Shown: positions 50,763 to 61,145 of the stretch, one piece after another | How the letters are laid out: the number at the start of each line of letters is the position of its first letter | How positions within the stretch are numbered: the first letter of the stretch is position 1 | Assembly: GCA_045659025.1 (NCBI GenBank) | Contig: JAZOWA010000009.1 | Span: 16,005-80,004 of the forward strand | DNA from: SIG455 sp045659025 | GTDB taxonomy: Bacteria; Bacillota; Clostridia; UMGS1810 | Length of the DNA stretch: 64,000 nucleotides | Direction: 5' to 3' | Translations under genes and position numbers: made by a program | Notes under the pieces: generated by a model | What the model saw: only the letters and a program-made list of their open reading frames with translations | What the model was told of the DNA's origin: nothing | Databases searched by the model: none

Positions 50763-53700
50763 TTAATACTGTTCTTCGTCGTCAAAGGAATCAAGATCCT
50801 CCGCGTCTTCGATATCTGCTACATCATCAAGGTCCTCAAAGTCGAGCAAATCTACATACTCTTCCTCGTTAACCTCTTTGATGAAGGGTTCGTCATCGCT
50901 GATTTCCTCTTCTTCCTCATCGAAGAAGTCCTCATCTTCGATTTCGTCTTCGATGTAATCTTCTTCAACTACATCCTCTACGTCCTCTGCATCATCTGCA
51001 TCAGAACCGAAATCAAGTTCGTCTCCTTCGAGATTCAAGCGGAGTGAACCTACGCCGTCATCCTCGTCATCTTCTTTGATGGGGATGATGCCGCCCTCTT
51101 CGTCAAGTACACTTACATCGAGTGCCAAACTCTGCAACTCTTTGATAAGTACCTTGAAGGATTCGGGAACGCCCGGCTTGGGAACATTCTCGCCTTTTAC
51201 GATGCTTTCATAAGTCTTAACACGGCCCACAACGTCGTCGGACTTAACAGTGAGGATTTCCTGCAATGTATAAGCCGCGCCATACGCCTCGAGAGCCCAA
51301 ACCTCCATCTCACCGAATCTCTGGCCACCGAACTGTGCTTTACCACCGAGGGGCTGCTGAGTAACGAGGGAGTAAGGACCTGTAGAACGTGCGTGAATCT
51401 TATCGTCAACCAAGTGAGCGAGCTTGAGATAGTGCATATAACCTACGGTTACAGGATTATCAAAGGGCTCACCGGTACGTCCGTCATAAAGAACGGTCTT
51501 TCCGTCTTCGGAGAAGCCTGCCATCTTGAGAGTTTCTCTGATTTCACTCTCTGTAGCACCGTCAAATACGGGGGTGGCAATCTTCCAGCCAAGAGCTTTG
51601 GCAGCATAACCGAGATGCACCTCAAGCACCTGACCGATGTTCATACGCGAAGGTACGCCCAAGGGGTTGAGTACAATCTGCAAGGGTGTGCCATCGGGAA
51701 GGAAGGGCATATCCTCTTCGGGAAGAATTCTGGAAATAACACCCTTGTTACCGTGACGACCCGCCATCTTGTCACCTACGGATATCTTACGTTTCTGTGC
51801 TATATAGCATCGTACAATCTGGTTAACTCCGGGGGGAAGCTCGTCACCATTTTCTCTGGTGAACACCTTAACGTCTACTACGATACCGGACTCACCGTGG
51901 GGTACACGGAGTGAAGTATCACGTACGTCTCTTGCCTTCTCACCGAAGATAGCACGGAGCAATCTCTCCTCTGCAGAGAGCTCTGTCTCGCCCTTGGGTG
52001 TAACCTTACCTACCAAGATATCACCTGTGCGGACTTCTGCACCGATTCTGATAATACCGCGCTCATCGAGGTCTTTGAGTGCGTCATCACCTACGTTGGG
52101 GATGTCACGGGTAATTTCCTCCGGACCGAGTTTGGTATCTCTTGATTCTGACTCGTATTCCTCAATATGAATAGATGTGAACACGTCGTCCTTAACAAGC
52201 TTTTCGTTAATCAAGATAGCATCCTCGTAGTTATAACCTTCCCAGGTCATAAAGCCGATGAGGATGTTCTTACCCAAAGCAATCTCACCATTTGCAGTAG
52301 AAGGACCGTCGGCGATTACATCACCTTTCTTAACCTTCTCACCTGTGGCTACGATAGGCTTCTGGTTGATACATGTGCTCTGGTTGGAGCGCATGAACTT
52401 GGTGAACTTATACTCTCTGAGTTTGCCACCTTTTTCCTTGATTACAATCTTATCAGCAGATACGTAATCAACTGTACCGGATTCTTTAGCAAGTACTACT
52501 GTACCTGAATCCTTAGCCGCCTTATACTCCATACCTGTACCTACGATAGGTGACTCGGTAGTAAGAAGCGGCACCGCCTGACGCTGCATGTTTGAACCCA
52601 TCAGCGCACGAACCGCGTCGTCATTCTCAAGGAAGGGAATCATAGCGGTAGCAACTGATACGATCTGGCGTGGTGATACGTCAACGAAGTCAACCTTCTC
52701 AGGCTCAACCTCGATGAACTCATCTCTGTAACGAACGATAACCTTCTTATTAGCAAAGGTGCCGTCGGGATTGATTTTCTCACTGGCGGGGGCAACGGTA
52801 TAGTTGTCCTCGATATCGGCAGTCATGTAAACTACCTCGTCAGTTACCTTGAGGTTCTTCTTATCGAACTTGCGGTAAGGCGCCTCAATGAAACCGAATT
52901 CATTAACTCTTGCATAGGATGCCAAAGAGTTGATAAGACCGATGTTGGGACCTTCAGGAGTCTCAATAGGACACATACGTCCGTAGTGAGAGTGGTGAAC
53001 GTCTCGAACTTCGAAGCCTGCTCTCTCACGGCTCAAACCGCCGGGACCGAGGGCAGAAAGTCTTCTCTTATGGGTAAGTTCAGCCAGAGGGTTAGTCTGG
53101 TCCATGAACTGTGAAAGCTGTGAAGAACCAAAGAACTCTTTAATAGCAGAAACAACAGGACGGGAGTTGATAAGGCTCTGAGGTGTGAGAGCTTCCATAT
53201 CCTGAATGGTCATTCTCTCTCTTACGATTCTCTCAAGACGTGCAAGACCGATTCTGAACTGATTCTGCAAAAGCTCACCTACTGCACGGAGACGACGGTT
53301 ACCCAAATGGTCGATATCATCTGTGTGGCCAATGCCGTGGTCTAAGTTGAGCTGGTAGTTGATAGAAGCCAAAATATCGTCAATAATGATGTGCTTGGGT
53401 ACGAGCTCATCCATTCTTCTGCGGATTTCAGCTTTGATGTCATCTTCCTTGTCAAACTGAGCAAGGATCTCTTTGAGTACGCTGAACTTAACCTTCTCGG
53501 TGATGTCCATATCGGTCACGTCAAAGGCAACGTGGTTCTGGAGGCGTACCATATCATTGGAGAACACCTTAACTTCCTTGCCGTCACAGATAACGGTAAC
53601 AGCATTGATACCTGCTGCCTCTACCGCCTCTGCCTGCTCACGGCTGATGAGCTCTCCTGATTTAACTATTATTTCACCTGTCTCGCCATCAACGATATCA

Positions 53701-54572
53701 GCTGCTGCTGTGCAGTTTCTGATACGGTTTGCCATAGCAAGCTTCTGGTTGAATTTGAAACGGCCTACTCTGGAGAGGTCGTATCTCTTGGGATCAAAGA
53801 AAAGTGAGTTGATTAATGTTGTGGCACTGTCAACCGTGGGAGGCTCACCGGGACGAAGCTTCTTATAAATCTCAATCAAAGCTTCCTCTGCATCAGAGGT
53901 GGTGTCCTTCTCCAAGGTAACCAAAAGTTTCTCTTCCTCACCAAAGAGGTCGAGAATCTGGGCATTAGTAACTACACCCAATGCACGGATAAGTACAGTA
54001 ACAGGGATCTTACGTGTTCTGTCAATACGTACGGAAAGGATGTCGTTGGAATCGTTCTCATACTCGAGCCAAGCACCGCGGTTAGGAATAACCTGTGATG
54101 TGAAGAGCTCCTTACCTGTCTTGTCGTGGTCCATTGCAAAGTAGATACCGGGGCTTCTTACAACCTGGCTGACGATAACACGCTCAGCACCGTTGATAAT
54201 AAAGGTACCCTGATCGGTCATAAGGGGGAGTTCTCCCATGAAAATCTCCTGCTCCTTAACCTCACCTGTCTCTTTGTTAATAAGACGCACTTTAATCTTA
54301 AGAGGCTTGGAATACGTAGCATCACGTGCCTTACACTCCTCGATGGAGTACTTGGGATTGTCTTCCAGATAATAATCGCTGAATTCCAATACGAGATTAT
54401 CGGAATAATCACAGATGGGAGACACATCTTCAAGCACTTCCTTCAGACCCTTATCAATGAACCACTGATAAGAGTTCTTCTGTATCTCGATTAAGTTTGG
54501 CATCTCCAGAACTTCATTCGATTTTGAATAGCTCATTCTTTCGTTTTTGCCAAGCTTGATGGGATGTACCAT
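50763..54572 (-). CDS. rpoB: RNA polymerase subunit beta, with acidic C-terminal tail
   Basis: 1269 residues from ATG 54572 (AGGTGAT site 10 nt upstream); a longer reading would include the leader RNA. All landmarks are present, e.g. the rifampicin region FGSSQLSQFMDQTNPLAELT near 490 and GRHGNKGVIS near 940. After the KELQSLALDVSVL end common to the family comes a tail of about 110 residues made largely of Asp and Glu. No rplJL upstream. Confidence 0.97.
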   Translation of the reverse strand: MVHPIKLGKNERMSYSKSNEVLEMPNLIEIQKNSYQWFIDKGLKEVLEDVSPICDYSDNLVLEFSDYYLEDNPKYSIEECKARDATYSKPLKIKVRLINKETGEVKEQEIFMGELPLMTDQGTFIINGAERVIVSQVVRSPGIYFAMDHDKTGKELFTSQVIPNRGAWLEYENDSNDILSVRIDRTRKIPVTVLIRALGVVTNAQILDLFGEEEKLLVTLEKDTTSDAEEALIEIYKKLRPGEPPTVDSATTLINSLFFDPKRYDLSRVGRFKFNQKLAMANRIRNCTAAADIVDGETGEIIVKSGELISREQAEAVEAAGINAVTVICDGKEVKVFSNDMVRLQNHVAFDVTDMDITEKVKFSVLKEILAQFDKEDDIKAEIRRRMDELVPKHIIIDDILASINYQLNLDHGIGHTDDIDHLGNRRLRAVGELLQNQFRIGLARLERIVRERMTIQDMEALTPQSLINSRPVVSAIKEFFGSSQLSQFMDQTNPLAELTHKRRLSALGPGGLSRERAGFEVRDVHHSHYGRMCPIETPEGPNIGLINSLASYARVNEFGFIEAPYRKFDKKNLKVTDEVVYMTADIEDNYTVAPASEKINPDGTFANKKVIVRYRDEFIEVEPEKVDFVDVSPRQIVSVATAMIPFLENDDAVRALMGSNMQRQAVPLLTTESPIVGTGMEYKAAKDSGTVVLAKESGTVDYVSADKIVIKEKGGKLREYKFTKFMRSNQSTCINQKPIVATGEKVKKGDVIADGPSTANGEIALGKNILIGFMTWEGYNYEDAILINEKLVKDDVFTSIHIEEYESESRDTKLGPEEITRDIPNVGDDALKDLDERGIIRIGAEVRTGDILVGKVTPKGETELSAEERLLRAIFGEKARDVRDTSLRVPHGESGIVVDVKVFTRENGDELPPGVNQIVRCYIAQKRKISVGDKMAGRHGNKGVISRILPEEDMPFLPDGTPLQIVLNPLGVPSRMNIGQVLEVHLGYAAKALGWKIATPVFDGATESEIRETLKMAGFSEDGKTVLYDGRTGEPFDNPVTVGYMHYLKLAHLVDDKIHARSTGPYSLVTQQPLGGKAQFGGQRFGEMEVWALEAYGAAYTLQEILTVKSDDVVGRVKTYESIVKGENVPKPGVPESFKVLIKELQSLALDVSVLDEEGGIIPIKEDDEDDGVGSLRLNLEGDELDFGSDADDAEDVEDVVEEDYIEDEIEDEDFFDEEEEEISDDEPFIKEVNEEEYVDLLDFEDLDDVADIEDAEDLDSFDDEEQY

Positions 54573-54627
54573 AACAAAAATCACCTCGTATAATTTATAA
54601 AGTGTAATTGTGAAAACCGCATATCTC

Positions 54628-54710
54628 TTGACTCCCCGCCAACCCTTGAAGTTACAAGGGCGGTCAAGGATTTGACTCCTTGGGATTTTTGCAAAGGCAA
54701 ACCATCCCAA
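54628..54710 (-). promoter_or_regulatory. structured rpoB leader with overlapping stems
   Basis: Between the promoter and rpoB: stem A, TTGAC..GTCAA outer (54628-54632, 54663-54667) and CCCTTG/CAAGGG inner (54643-54648, 54655-54660); stem B, CAAGGA/TCCTTG (54665-54670, 54677-54682); stem C, TTGGGAT/ATCCCAA (54680-54686, 54704-54710). B shares bases with A and C, so they are partly exclusive. The gap 54573-54944 also holds the promoter regions of rpoB and yybS and no gene. Confidence 0.6.
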
Positions 54711-54743
54711 TTTACCAAATAAAAGATATTGTAGCAATTTACA

Positions 54744-54772
54744 ATAATATCACAACAAAATCAATATGTCAA
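54744..54772 (-). promoter_or_regulatory. rpoBC promoter
   Basis: On the minus strand TTGACA (54767-54772), 17 nt, TATTAT (54744-54749) with extended TGA. Leader of about 165 nt. Confidence 0.88.
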
Positions 54773-54883
54773 GGGAATTTTTTTATTTTTTTATCTTTTT
54801 TCGAGCCAAGGAGCCAAGCCACTTTCGCAATATAGGGAGATGGGGCGAAAAATATTTTTTTCCTTTTTATATGCAAATTTTTG

Positions 54884-54912
54884 TTGTCAACTGTTAAATT
54901 TGGTGTTATAAT
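54884..54912 (+). promoter_or_regulatory. yybS operon promoter
   Basis: TTGTCA (54884-54889), 17 nt, TATAAT (54907-54912). Divergent from the rpoB promoter. Confidence 0.85.
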
Positions 54913-54944
54913 ATTATTTACTCTATATATAAGAGGTAAATCAA

Positions 54945-55943
54945 ATGGTTAAACGCAATGTTTTCTTTATCATAAATATACTGATGACCGCTCTGCTCTC
55001 CTTTGCAGGGGCAAACTATGGATTTGCATTCTTGCCCGTGGCAATCTGTATGGGTGCATACCTTATGTATCAGTCCTATACAGGCAGCGTGGGCAGAGTT
55101 GTCACTTTGTGCGCAGTATCTTTTGCATCAATACTCTGCTCCACCACTTCTCCTGATGCTATCGGCTGGGGAGTGGGGTTATCACTGATCCTGCTACTCA
55201 TATTCTGCGGTGGTGGTTGTGCAATGGGATTCACAGTAAAGGCAAAGGGAAACCTTTTGTCCGTATTGTGCTTCGGCGCTCTTGCATATCTCGGTGCATT
55301 CCTTATATGGATAGGCATGATATCCAAAATCAAGGGCGTGGACTTCATCTCCGTATATATCAATGAGCCGATTACCGCACTTTTTGAAAATTACAAGGCT
55401 ATCCTCTCTGCCCAGGGCGGCGAAGGGGGCAAGCAACTCATATCCGCCTTTGGCGACCTTGAATGGTATATCAAAGAGATTATGGCTATGATACTCCCCT
55501 CCTGCTTCATCATCCTCTGCGGACTTGGTGCCTACATCGTGTTTGGTCTTGGCAGGGGACTTATAGAGAAAAGCCACAGAATACATCTGGAGGGTTACCC
55601 CGTATTCTCCCACATACGTCTTCCCCGTTCCATGTCGGCGGTGTTCACCGTATTGTGGATAGTATCCCTGTTTGCAGGTGAATCCATCTGGGCAGGTGCA
55701 ATTACGAATATAATCATCGTGATGTCTGCAACATACATGGTGTATGGACTTGCTATTGTGGAATTCCTGCTCAAAAAACTTCACCTCAAAAAGATTATAA
55801 GACTTCTCATATACGTGGCAGGTTTTTTTGTGTTCACCCTAATTGGTCTTATCATCCCTGCCATACATCTTCCTACCCTGCTTCTTATGTTGGGAGTTAC
55901 CGACTTCATATTCGATTACAGACGACTGACCGAAAGAGAATAA
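54945..55943 (+). CDS. yybS: YybS-like DUF2232 membrane protein
   Basis: 332 residues with about eight membrane segments. DUF2232 proteins commonly precede gdpP in Firmicutes, as here. No catalytic pattern visible. AGAGG site before ATG. Role unknown. Confidence 0.82.
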   Translation: MVKRNVFFIINILMTALLSFAGANYGFAFLPVAICMGAYLMYQSYTGSVGRVVTLCAVSFASILCSTTSPDAIGWGVGLSLILLLIFCGGGCAMGFTVKAKGNLLSVLCFGALAYLGAFLIWIGMISKIKGVDFISVYINEPITALFENYKAILSAQGGEGGKQLISAFGDLEWYIKEIMAMILPSCFIILCGLGAYIVFGLGRGLIEKSHRIHLEGYPVFSHIRLPRSMSAVFTVLWIVSLFAGESIWAGAITNIIIVMSATYMVYGLAIVEFLLKKLHLKKIIRLLIYVAGFFVFTLIGLIIPAIHLPTLLLMLGVTDFIFDYRRLTERE

Positions 55944-55956
55944 GAGGAGATTAAAC

Positions 55957-57939
55957 ATGAACCTTAAAAGCTTTTTCAAATCTATCATACTAAATTGCGG
56001 ATACTACATCTGGATTATCCTCACCCTCGCTTTTGTGACGTTTTTGTATGATTACAAAATTGCCCTTGTGGAACTGGCGTTGGGAGTGGTATTCCTCGTA
56101 TGCTACCTCAAATTCCGCATTGAACGCAGCGAGGATATCGACCATTATATAAGGCACCTTACCGACTCATCCAAGTTCAAGGCAGGCGACACTCTGACAG
56201 AATTCCAGATGCCCGTGGTATTGCTTGATGCCGACTCCACTGTGATATGGCGCAACAATATGTTTGACAAACTGGTAGGCGGCAGACACATTGTGGGATT
56301 GCCGTTGTCGGAGTTTATACCGGATTTCAATCTTGCCCTTTTTGATAAGCAGGGCGCAAAACTCACAAGAGACATCAAGTTCAGCGACAGACACTACCAC
56401 GTATTTGGTAATGTGGTAAAGGCAGACCGTCTGTCTAGCGGCAGTATCATATCCCTTTACTGGGAAGACCGCACCGAGTATCACAACATCCTTGAGCGTT
56501 ACGACAAGGAACACACCGCGGTTATCACTATGATTGTAGACAACTACGACGATGTTATGCAAGACACCCTCGCAGCCGACAAGCCTAAGCTTGTCGCCGC
56601 CATTGAAGAAGAAATAAGTACTTTTGCAAGTGACAACCACGCTATCGTAAGCCGTTATGAAAAAGACCGCTACATCATGTGCGTAGAAAAGCAGTATGTA
56701 GATAAGATGATTGATAACAACTTCTCCATCCTCGATACCATAAGAGAAATCTCCGAAGGCAACAAGATGGCTCCCACATTGAGTATCGGCGTGGGTATGG
56801 GAAGCGACACTCTGTCGGGCAACGAACTTTTCAGTTCATCCGCCCTTGATATGGCTCTCGGCAGAGGCGGTGACCAGGCGATTATCAAAGACAGTAACGA
56901 ATTCCGTTTTTACGGCGGTAAATCTCAGGAGACCGAAAAACGCACCAGAGTAAAGGCAAGGGTTATTGCCCTGGCTATACGCGAGCTTATCAGCAATGCC
57001 GACTCCATCATCATAATGGGTCACCGCAACGGAGATATTGACTGTCTCGGTGCGGCAATGGGTCTTTATCGTGCCATTACCAACTGCGGTAAGCAGGCTA
57101 GGATTCTCCTGGAATCATACAACGAGACGGTGCAGCGTATGCTCGACCGACTTGGTCCCGACTACAGCGATGTGTTTATCCGTAAGAATTTCTCTGACGA
57201 GATAGTGAGCAAGAATACTCTTGTGTTTGTAGTAGACACCCACAAGTACTCCCTTGTGGAAAACGAAAATCTCTTAAACGTTTCAGAGAAGATTGTGGTA
57301 ATCGACCACCACAGACGAAGCACCGATTTTATCGACAATGCCATAGTAACCTATCACGAACCCTATGCATCATCTGCATCGGAGCTTGTGACAGAACTTA
57401 TACAGTATATGGATGCAGATCCTGACCTTCGTCAGTTTGAAGCAGAATCCCTGTATGCAGGTATCTATATGGATACCAAGAACTTCACCTTCAAGACGGG
57501 TGTGAGAACCTTTGAGGCAGTATCCTATCTCCGTCGTGCAGGAGTGAACACCACGGAAATCAAGAAGCTGTTCAGTCTTGATTATGAAAAAGTGTTCAAG
57601 AAGATGGCTATTATGGAGACGGCGTCCATTCACGAGAAGGAATTTCTCATCTCCACCTGCGAGAAGAACGACGACGATATGCTTACCATTGTGGCTCAGG
57701 CGGCGGATGATCTGCTCAACATCACGGGTATCAAATGTGCCTTTGTAATCTGCGACATGGGAGATTACATCAGCATAAGTGGACGCTCCTATGGCGAGAT
57801 AAACGTTCAGCTCATACTTGAAAAGCTGGGCGGTGGCGGACACCTCACCATAGCAGGTGCACAGATTAAGGATAAGACGGTTGACGAAGTGTACGACGAC
57901 CTTGTGAGAACTATTGACGAATACAGAGAAAACATATAA
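55957..57939 (+). CDS. gdpP: c-di-AMP phosphodiesterase GdpP
   Basis: 660 residues. Degrades c-di-AMP. Two N-terminal membrane segments (about 10-50), PAS domain (about 75-150), degenerate GGDEF (about 170-310), then DHH (GHRNGDIDCLGA near 350; VVDTHK; VIDHHRRS near 450) and DHHA1 (GGGGHLTIAGAQI near 630). Between yybS and rplI as in Bacillus. Confidence 0.94.
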   Translation: MNLKSFFKSIILNCGYYIWIILTLAFVTFLYDYKIALVELALGVVFLVCYLKFRIERSEDIDHYIRHLTDSSKFKAGDTLTEFQMPVVLLDADSTVIWRNNMFDKLVGGRHIVGLPLSEFIPDFNLALFDKQGAKLTRDIKFSDRHYHVFGNVVKADRLSSGSIISLYWEDRTEYHNILERYDKEHTAVITMIVDNYDDVMQDTLAADKPKLVAAIEEEISTFASDNHAIVSRYEKDRYIMCVEKQYVDKMIDNNFSILDTIREISEGNKMAPTLSIGVGMGSDTLSGNELFSSSALDMALGRGGDQAIIKDSNEFRFYGGKSQETEKRTRVKARVIALAIRELISNADSIIIMGHRNGDIDCLGAAMGLYRAITNCGKQARILLESYNETVQRMLDRLGPDYSDVFIRKNFSDEIVSKNTLVFVVDTHKYSLVENENLLNVSEKIVVIDHHRRSTDFIDNAIVTYHEPYASSASELVTELIQYMDADPDLRQFEAESLYAGIYMDTKNFTFKTGVRTFEAVSYLRRAGVNTTEIKKLFSLDYEKVFKKMAIMETASIHEKEFLISTCEKNDDDMLTIVAQAADDLLNITGIKCAFVICDMGDYISISGRSYGEINVQLILEKLGGGGHLTIAGAQIKDKTVDEVYDDLVRTIDEYRENI

Positions 57940-57971
57940 CCAAATTCTATTTTGAAAGGACCGTGAAATAT

Positions 57972-58418
57972 ATGAAAGTTATTTTTATTCAGGATGTTAA
58001 AGGACAGGGCAAGAAGGGCGAAGAGAAAAACATCGCCGACGGATACGCACGTAACTTCCTTTTGCCCAAGGGTCTTGCGGTGGAAGCAACTGCTGCCAAC
58101 CTCAACAACTTAAAAGGCCAGAAGGAATCCGAAGCATACCGCAAGGAGCAGGATATCAAAGCAGCAAACGAGATTAAAGCAAAGCTTGAGACTATCACAG
58201 TCAAAATCACCGCAAAAGCAGGTGAAGGCGGACGTCTCTTTGGCTCTGTAACTACCAAGGATATTTCCGACGCATTGAAAGCTCAACACGGCATTGATAT
58301 TGACAAGCGCAAGATCGTGCTTGCATCCGATATCAAGACGGTAGGCGAAGTGACCGCCGATGCCAAGCTCTATCCCCAGATAACAGGCAAAATCAAAGTC
58401 TGCATTATTGCACAGTAA
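57972..58418 (+). CDS. rplI: 50S ribosomal protein L9
   Basis: 148 residues. MKVIFIQDVKGQGKKGEEKN start, long central helix and C-terminal domain. ATG 57972 is chosen; AAAGGA is 11 nt upstream, while a GTG three codons earlier is only 2 nt away. Confidence 0.96.
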   Translation: MKVIFIQDVKGQGKKGEEKNIADGYARNFLLPKGLAVEATAANLNNLKGQKESEAYRKEQDIKAANEIKAKLETITVKITAKAGEGGRLFGSVTTKDISDALKAQHGIDIDKRKIVLASDIKTVGEVTADAKLYPQITGKIKVCIIAQ

Positions 58419-58446
58419 TTAACCCTATCGGAAAGGTTGTAATAAA

Positions 58447-59769
58447 ATGGCTGAAAACCTTATAAGAAGTATGCCCTGCAATGTTGAGGCAGAGCAATAT
58501 GTGTTGGGTGCGGTTATTTTTGATAATGACTGCATATCCGACGTTTTGGAAAAACTTCGTCCCGAGGATTTTTATCTCGAACCCCACAAGAGAATCTATA
58601 CCGCTATGATGAATCTGTCAAATTCATCCCAGCCCGTTGACCTCATCACCTTGAAGTCTGAGTTGGGCGGTAATTTTGATAGTGTGGGCGGTGTGGAGTA
58701 TCTCACAAGAATCAGTCTCACCGTATCCACCACTGCGAATCTGGCTCATTACATAAGAATCATCAAGGACAAGGCGGTGCTTCGTCGTCTTATCAAGGCT
58801 ACATCCGAGATAAGCGATATTGCATACAGCGGTGATCACGAGCTTGGTATGGTGCTCAACAGTGCCGAGTCAAAGCTCTTTGACGTGCTTCAGGTGCGTA
58901 CCACCAGTGACCTCGTGCCTATCAAGGAGATTCTCAAAACCAATCTGGAACAGATTGAAAATCTTATCAAAAACAAAAGCAAAATCACAGGTGTACCCAC
59001 AGGCTTTACTGAGCTTGACAAGCGTATGGCAGGATTGCAGAATTCTGACCTTATCCTTGTAGCAGCACGTCCCGGTATGGGTAAGACCAGTTTTGCATTA
59101 AATATCGCAACCCATGCTGCAATACACAACAACGTACCCGTTGCCATATTCAGTCTTGAGATGAGTAAAGAACAGCTCTCCAGCCGTATTTTGTGCTCAG
59201 AAAGCTACATCTCAAGTGAGAAGATGCGTGTGGGTGATCTCGGCCCCGACGAGATTCCCAAACTGGTGCAGACGGCAGAAGTGCTTTCAAAAGCGCCCAT
59301 ATACATTGACGATACCCCCGGTATCACTATGTCGGAGATTCGTTCAAAATGCAGAAGATTGAAACTCAAAAATCAGTTGGGCATAGTAATCGTGGACTAC
59401 CTCCAGCTTATGCTTGGTTCAGGTAAGGGAAGCCGTCAGGAAGACGTGGCTGAAAACAGCCGTATGCTTAAAATCCTTGCAAAAGAGCTTAACGTACCCG
59501 TGATTACTCTTTCACAGCTCAGCCGTGCTCCCGAGCAGAGAGCCGACCACCGCCCCGTGCTCAGTGACCTTCGTGAATCAGGTTCAATCGAGCAGGATGC
59601 GGATATCGTAATGTTCTTATACAGAGAGGACAAATACGACGAGAACACCGAGAAGAAAAATGTCGCAGAGTGTATCATCTCCAAATTCCGTAACGGTGCT
59701 CCCGGCACAGTAGAACTTGGCTGGAGAGGCGAGTTCACAAGATTTATGAATCTTGACAAAAACAGATAA
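58447..59769 (+). CDS. dnaB: replicative DNA helicase
   Basis: 440 residues. N-terminal domain (NVEAEQYVLGAVI), Walker A AARPGMGKTSFALN near 205, VIVDYLQLM near 315, DLRESGSIEQDAD near 380. It is DnaC in Bacillus nomenclature. AAAGG before the ATG. Confidence 0.96.
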   Translation: MAENLIRSMPCNVEAEQYVLGAVIFDNDCISDVLEKLRPEDFYLEPHKRIYTAMMNLSNSSQPVDLITLKSELGGNFDSVGGVEYLTRISLTVSTTANLAHYIRIIKDKAVLRRLIKATSEISDIAYSGDHELGMVLNSAESKLFDVLQVRTTSDLVPIKEILKTNLEQIENLIKNKSKITGVPTGFTELDKRMAGLQNSDLILVAARPGMGKTSFALNIATHAAIHNNVPVAIFSLEMSKEQLSSRILCSESYISSEKMRVGDLGPDEIPKLVQTAEVLSKAPIYIDDTPGITMSEIRSKCRRLKLKNQLGIVIVDYLQLMLGSGKGSRQEDVAENSRMLKILAKELNVPVITLSQLSRAPEQRADHRPVLSDLRESGSIEQDADIVMFLYREDKYDENTEKKNVAECIISKFRNGAPGTVELGWRGEFTRFMNLDKNR

Positions 59770-59783
59770 CGAGGTAATTGAAG

Positions 59784-61145
59784 TTGGATTTTGAAATCAA
59801 AGTTGCAAAATCAATAGACAAACACAATATGCTCTCCCACGGTGATACCGTGGTGGTGGCGGTGTCGGGCGGTGCGGATTCTGTGGCATTGCTTATGTCT
59901 TTGTGTGCTTTGAAGGATAAATACTACCTTGATATAGCAGTTGCCCACGTAAACCATATGCTCCGTGGCAAAGAGGCGGAGCGGGACAGAGATTATGTGA
60001 AATCCCTTGCAGATAAGCTCTCCCTGCCCTTTTATCTAAAGGAGCAGGATGTATCCGCCCTTGCAAAGGAAAAGGGCATATCCGAGGAAATGGCGGGCAG
60101 AGAGGTGCGTTACGGATTTTTTAATGATATAATCCGTGAAAAAGGCGGTGGCAAGATAGCCGTTGCCCACCACAGAGGAGACAGCGCAGAGACCACCCTC
60201 ATCAACCTCATCCGAGGTGCAGGCCTCAACGGGCTTAAAGGTATATCCCCCGTGAACGGCAATATAATCCGTCCTCTTATAGACTGTGACAGGAAAAGCA
60301 TTGAGGAGTATCTCAAATTAAAGAACATCCCCTATGTGACAGACAGTACCAACAAAGAAAACATATATACAAGAAACATTGTCCGCAATCTTATAATTCC
60401 GCAAATGGAGTCAATCAATCCCGAGGCGGTATCCACCATATACGAGGGCACCCTGTCCCTTGCAGAGGACGAGGACTTCATCTCAAGTGTGGTGGCAGAG
60501 TATGAAGTGAAGTGCATTAAAGAAGCGACGGGGAAGGTGGAAGTGGATTTTACCCATATCCCCGATATTCATATTGCGATTAAAAAACGCCTTATATTAA
60601 AGGCGTGTGAAATCATAAAGGGTAACAGGAAAAACATATCTGCAATTCACCTTAACGCCGTGCTCAATCTCCCCACGGGTGGCATCACATCCTTTGGCGG
60701 TGTGTGGGCAGAGAGGAGTTATGACCGATTCATATTCACCCCTGCTCCCCGAGAAGCACTATCCTATTCATACAATATACAGGGCGACGGGATTGTTCAT
60801 ATAGACGAGACGGGGAAAGCTTTCTCCTTTGAGACGGTAAGGGCAGATGAGGTGACATCCTATGAAGCAGGTGTCATTTATCTGGATGCCGACCTTTTGG
60901 GCGAGATTACTATAAGAAGCCGCTCAGATGGTGATTCATTCCGTCCTCTTGGGCTTGGTGGCAGGAAAAAGGTAAAAGATTTCCTAATCGACCTTAAAAT
61001 CCCACGGCAAGACAGAGACTCCACCACCATACTTGAATCCGACGGGGATGTGGCGGCACTGCTACCACTTCGTTGCAGTGAAGATTACAAAATAACAGAC
61101 AAAACTAAAAATATACTTATGATAAGAGAGGTACACAATGATTAA
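59784..61145 (+). CDS. tilS: tRNA(Ile)-lysidine synthase
   Basis: 453 residues. Adds lysine to C34 of the CAU tRNA-Ile (here 14859). PP-loop VAVSGGADSVALLM near 25, AHVNHMLRGKEAERD, and C-terminal TilS domain. TTG 59784 has CGAGG 9 nt upstream; a TTG two codons earlier is too close. Overlaps hpt by 8 nt. Confidence 0.94.
   Translation: MDFEIKVAKSIDKHNMLSHGDTVVVAVSGGADSVALLMSLCALKDKYYLDIAVAHVNHMLRGKEAERDRDYVKSLADKLSLPFYLKEQDVSALAKEKGISEEMAGREVRYGFFNDIIREKGGGKIAVAHHRGDSAETTLINLIRGAGLNGLKGISPVNGNIIRPLIDCDRKSIEEYLKLKNIPYVTDSTNKENIYTRNIVRNLIIPQMESINPEAVSTIYEGTLSLAEDEDFISSVVAEYEVKCIKEATGKVEVDFTHIPDIHIAIKKRLILKACEIIKGNRKNISAIHLNAVLNLPTGGITSFGGVWAERSYDRFIFTPAPREALSYSYNIQGDGIVHIDETGKAFSFETVRADEVTSYEAGVIYLDADLLGEITIRSRSDGDSFRPLGLGGRKKVKDFLIDLKIPRQDRDSTTILESDGDVAALLPLRCSEDYKITDKTKNILMIREVHND

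Noticed and set aside
54573..54737. N-terminal extension of RpoB by 55 residues
   Set aside because: The extension overlaps the structured leader and begins at the inferred transcript start; family alignment starts near 54572.
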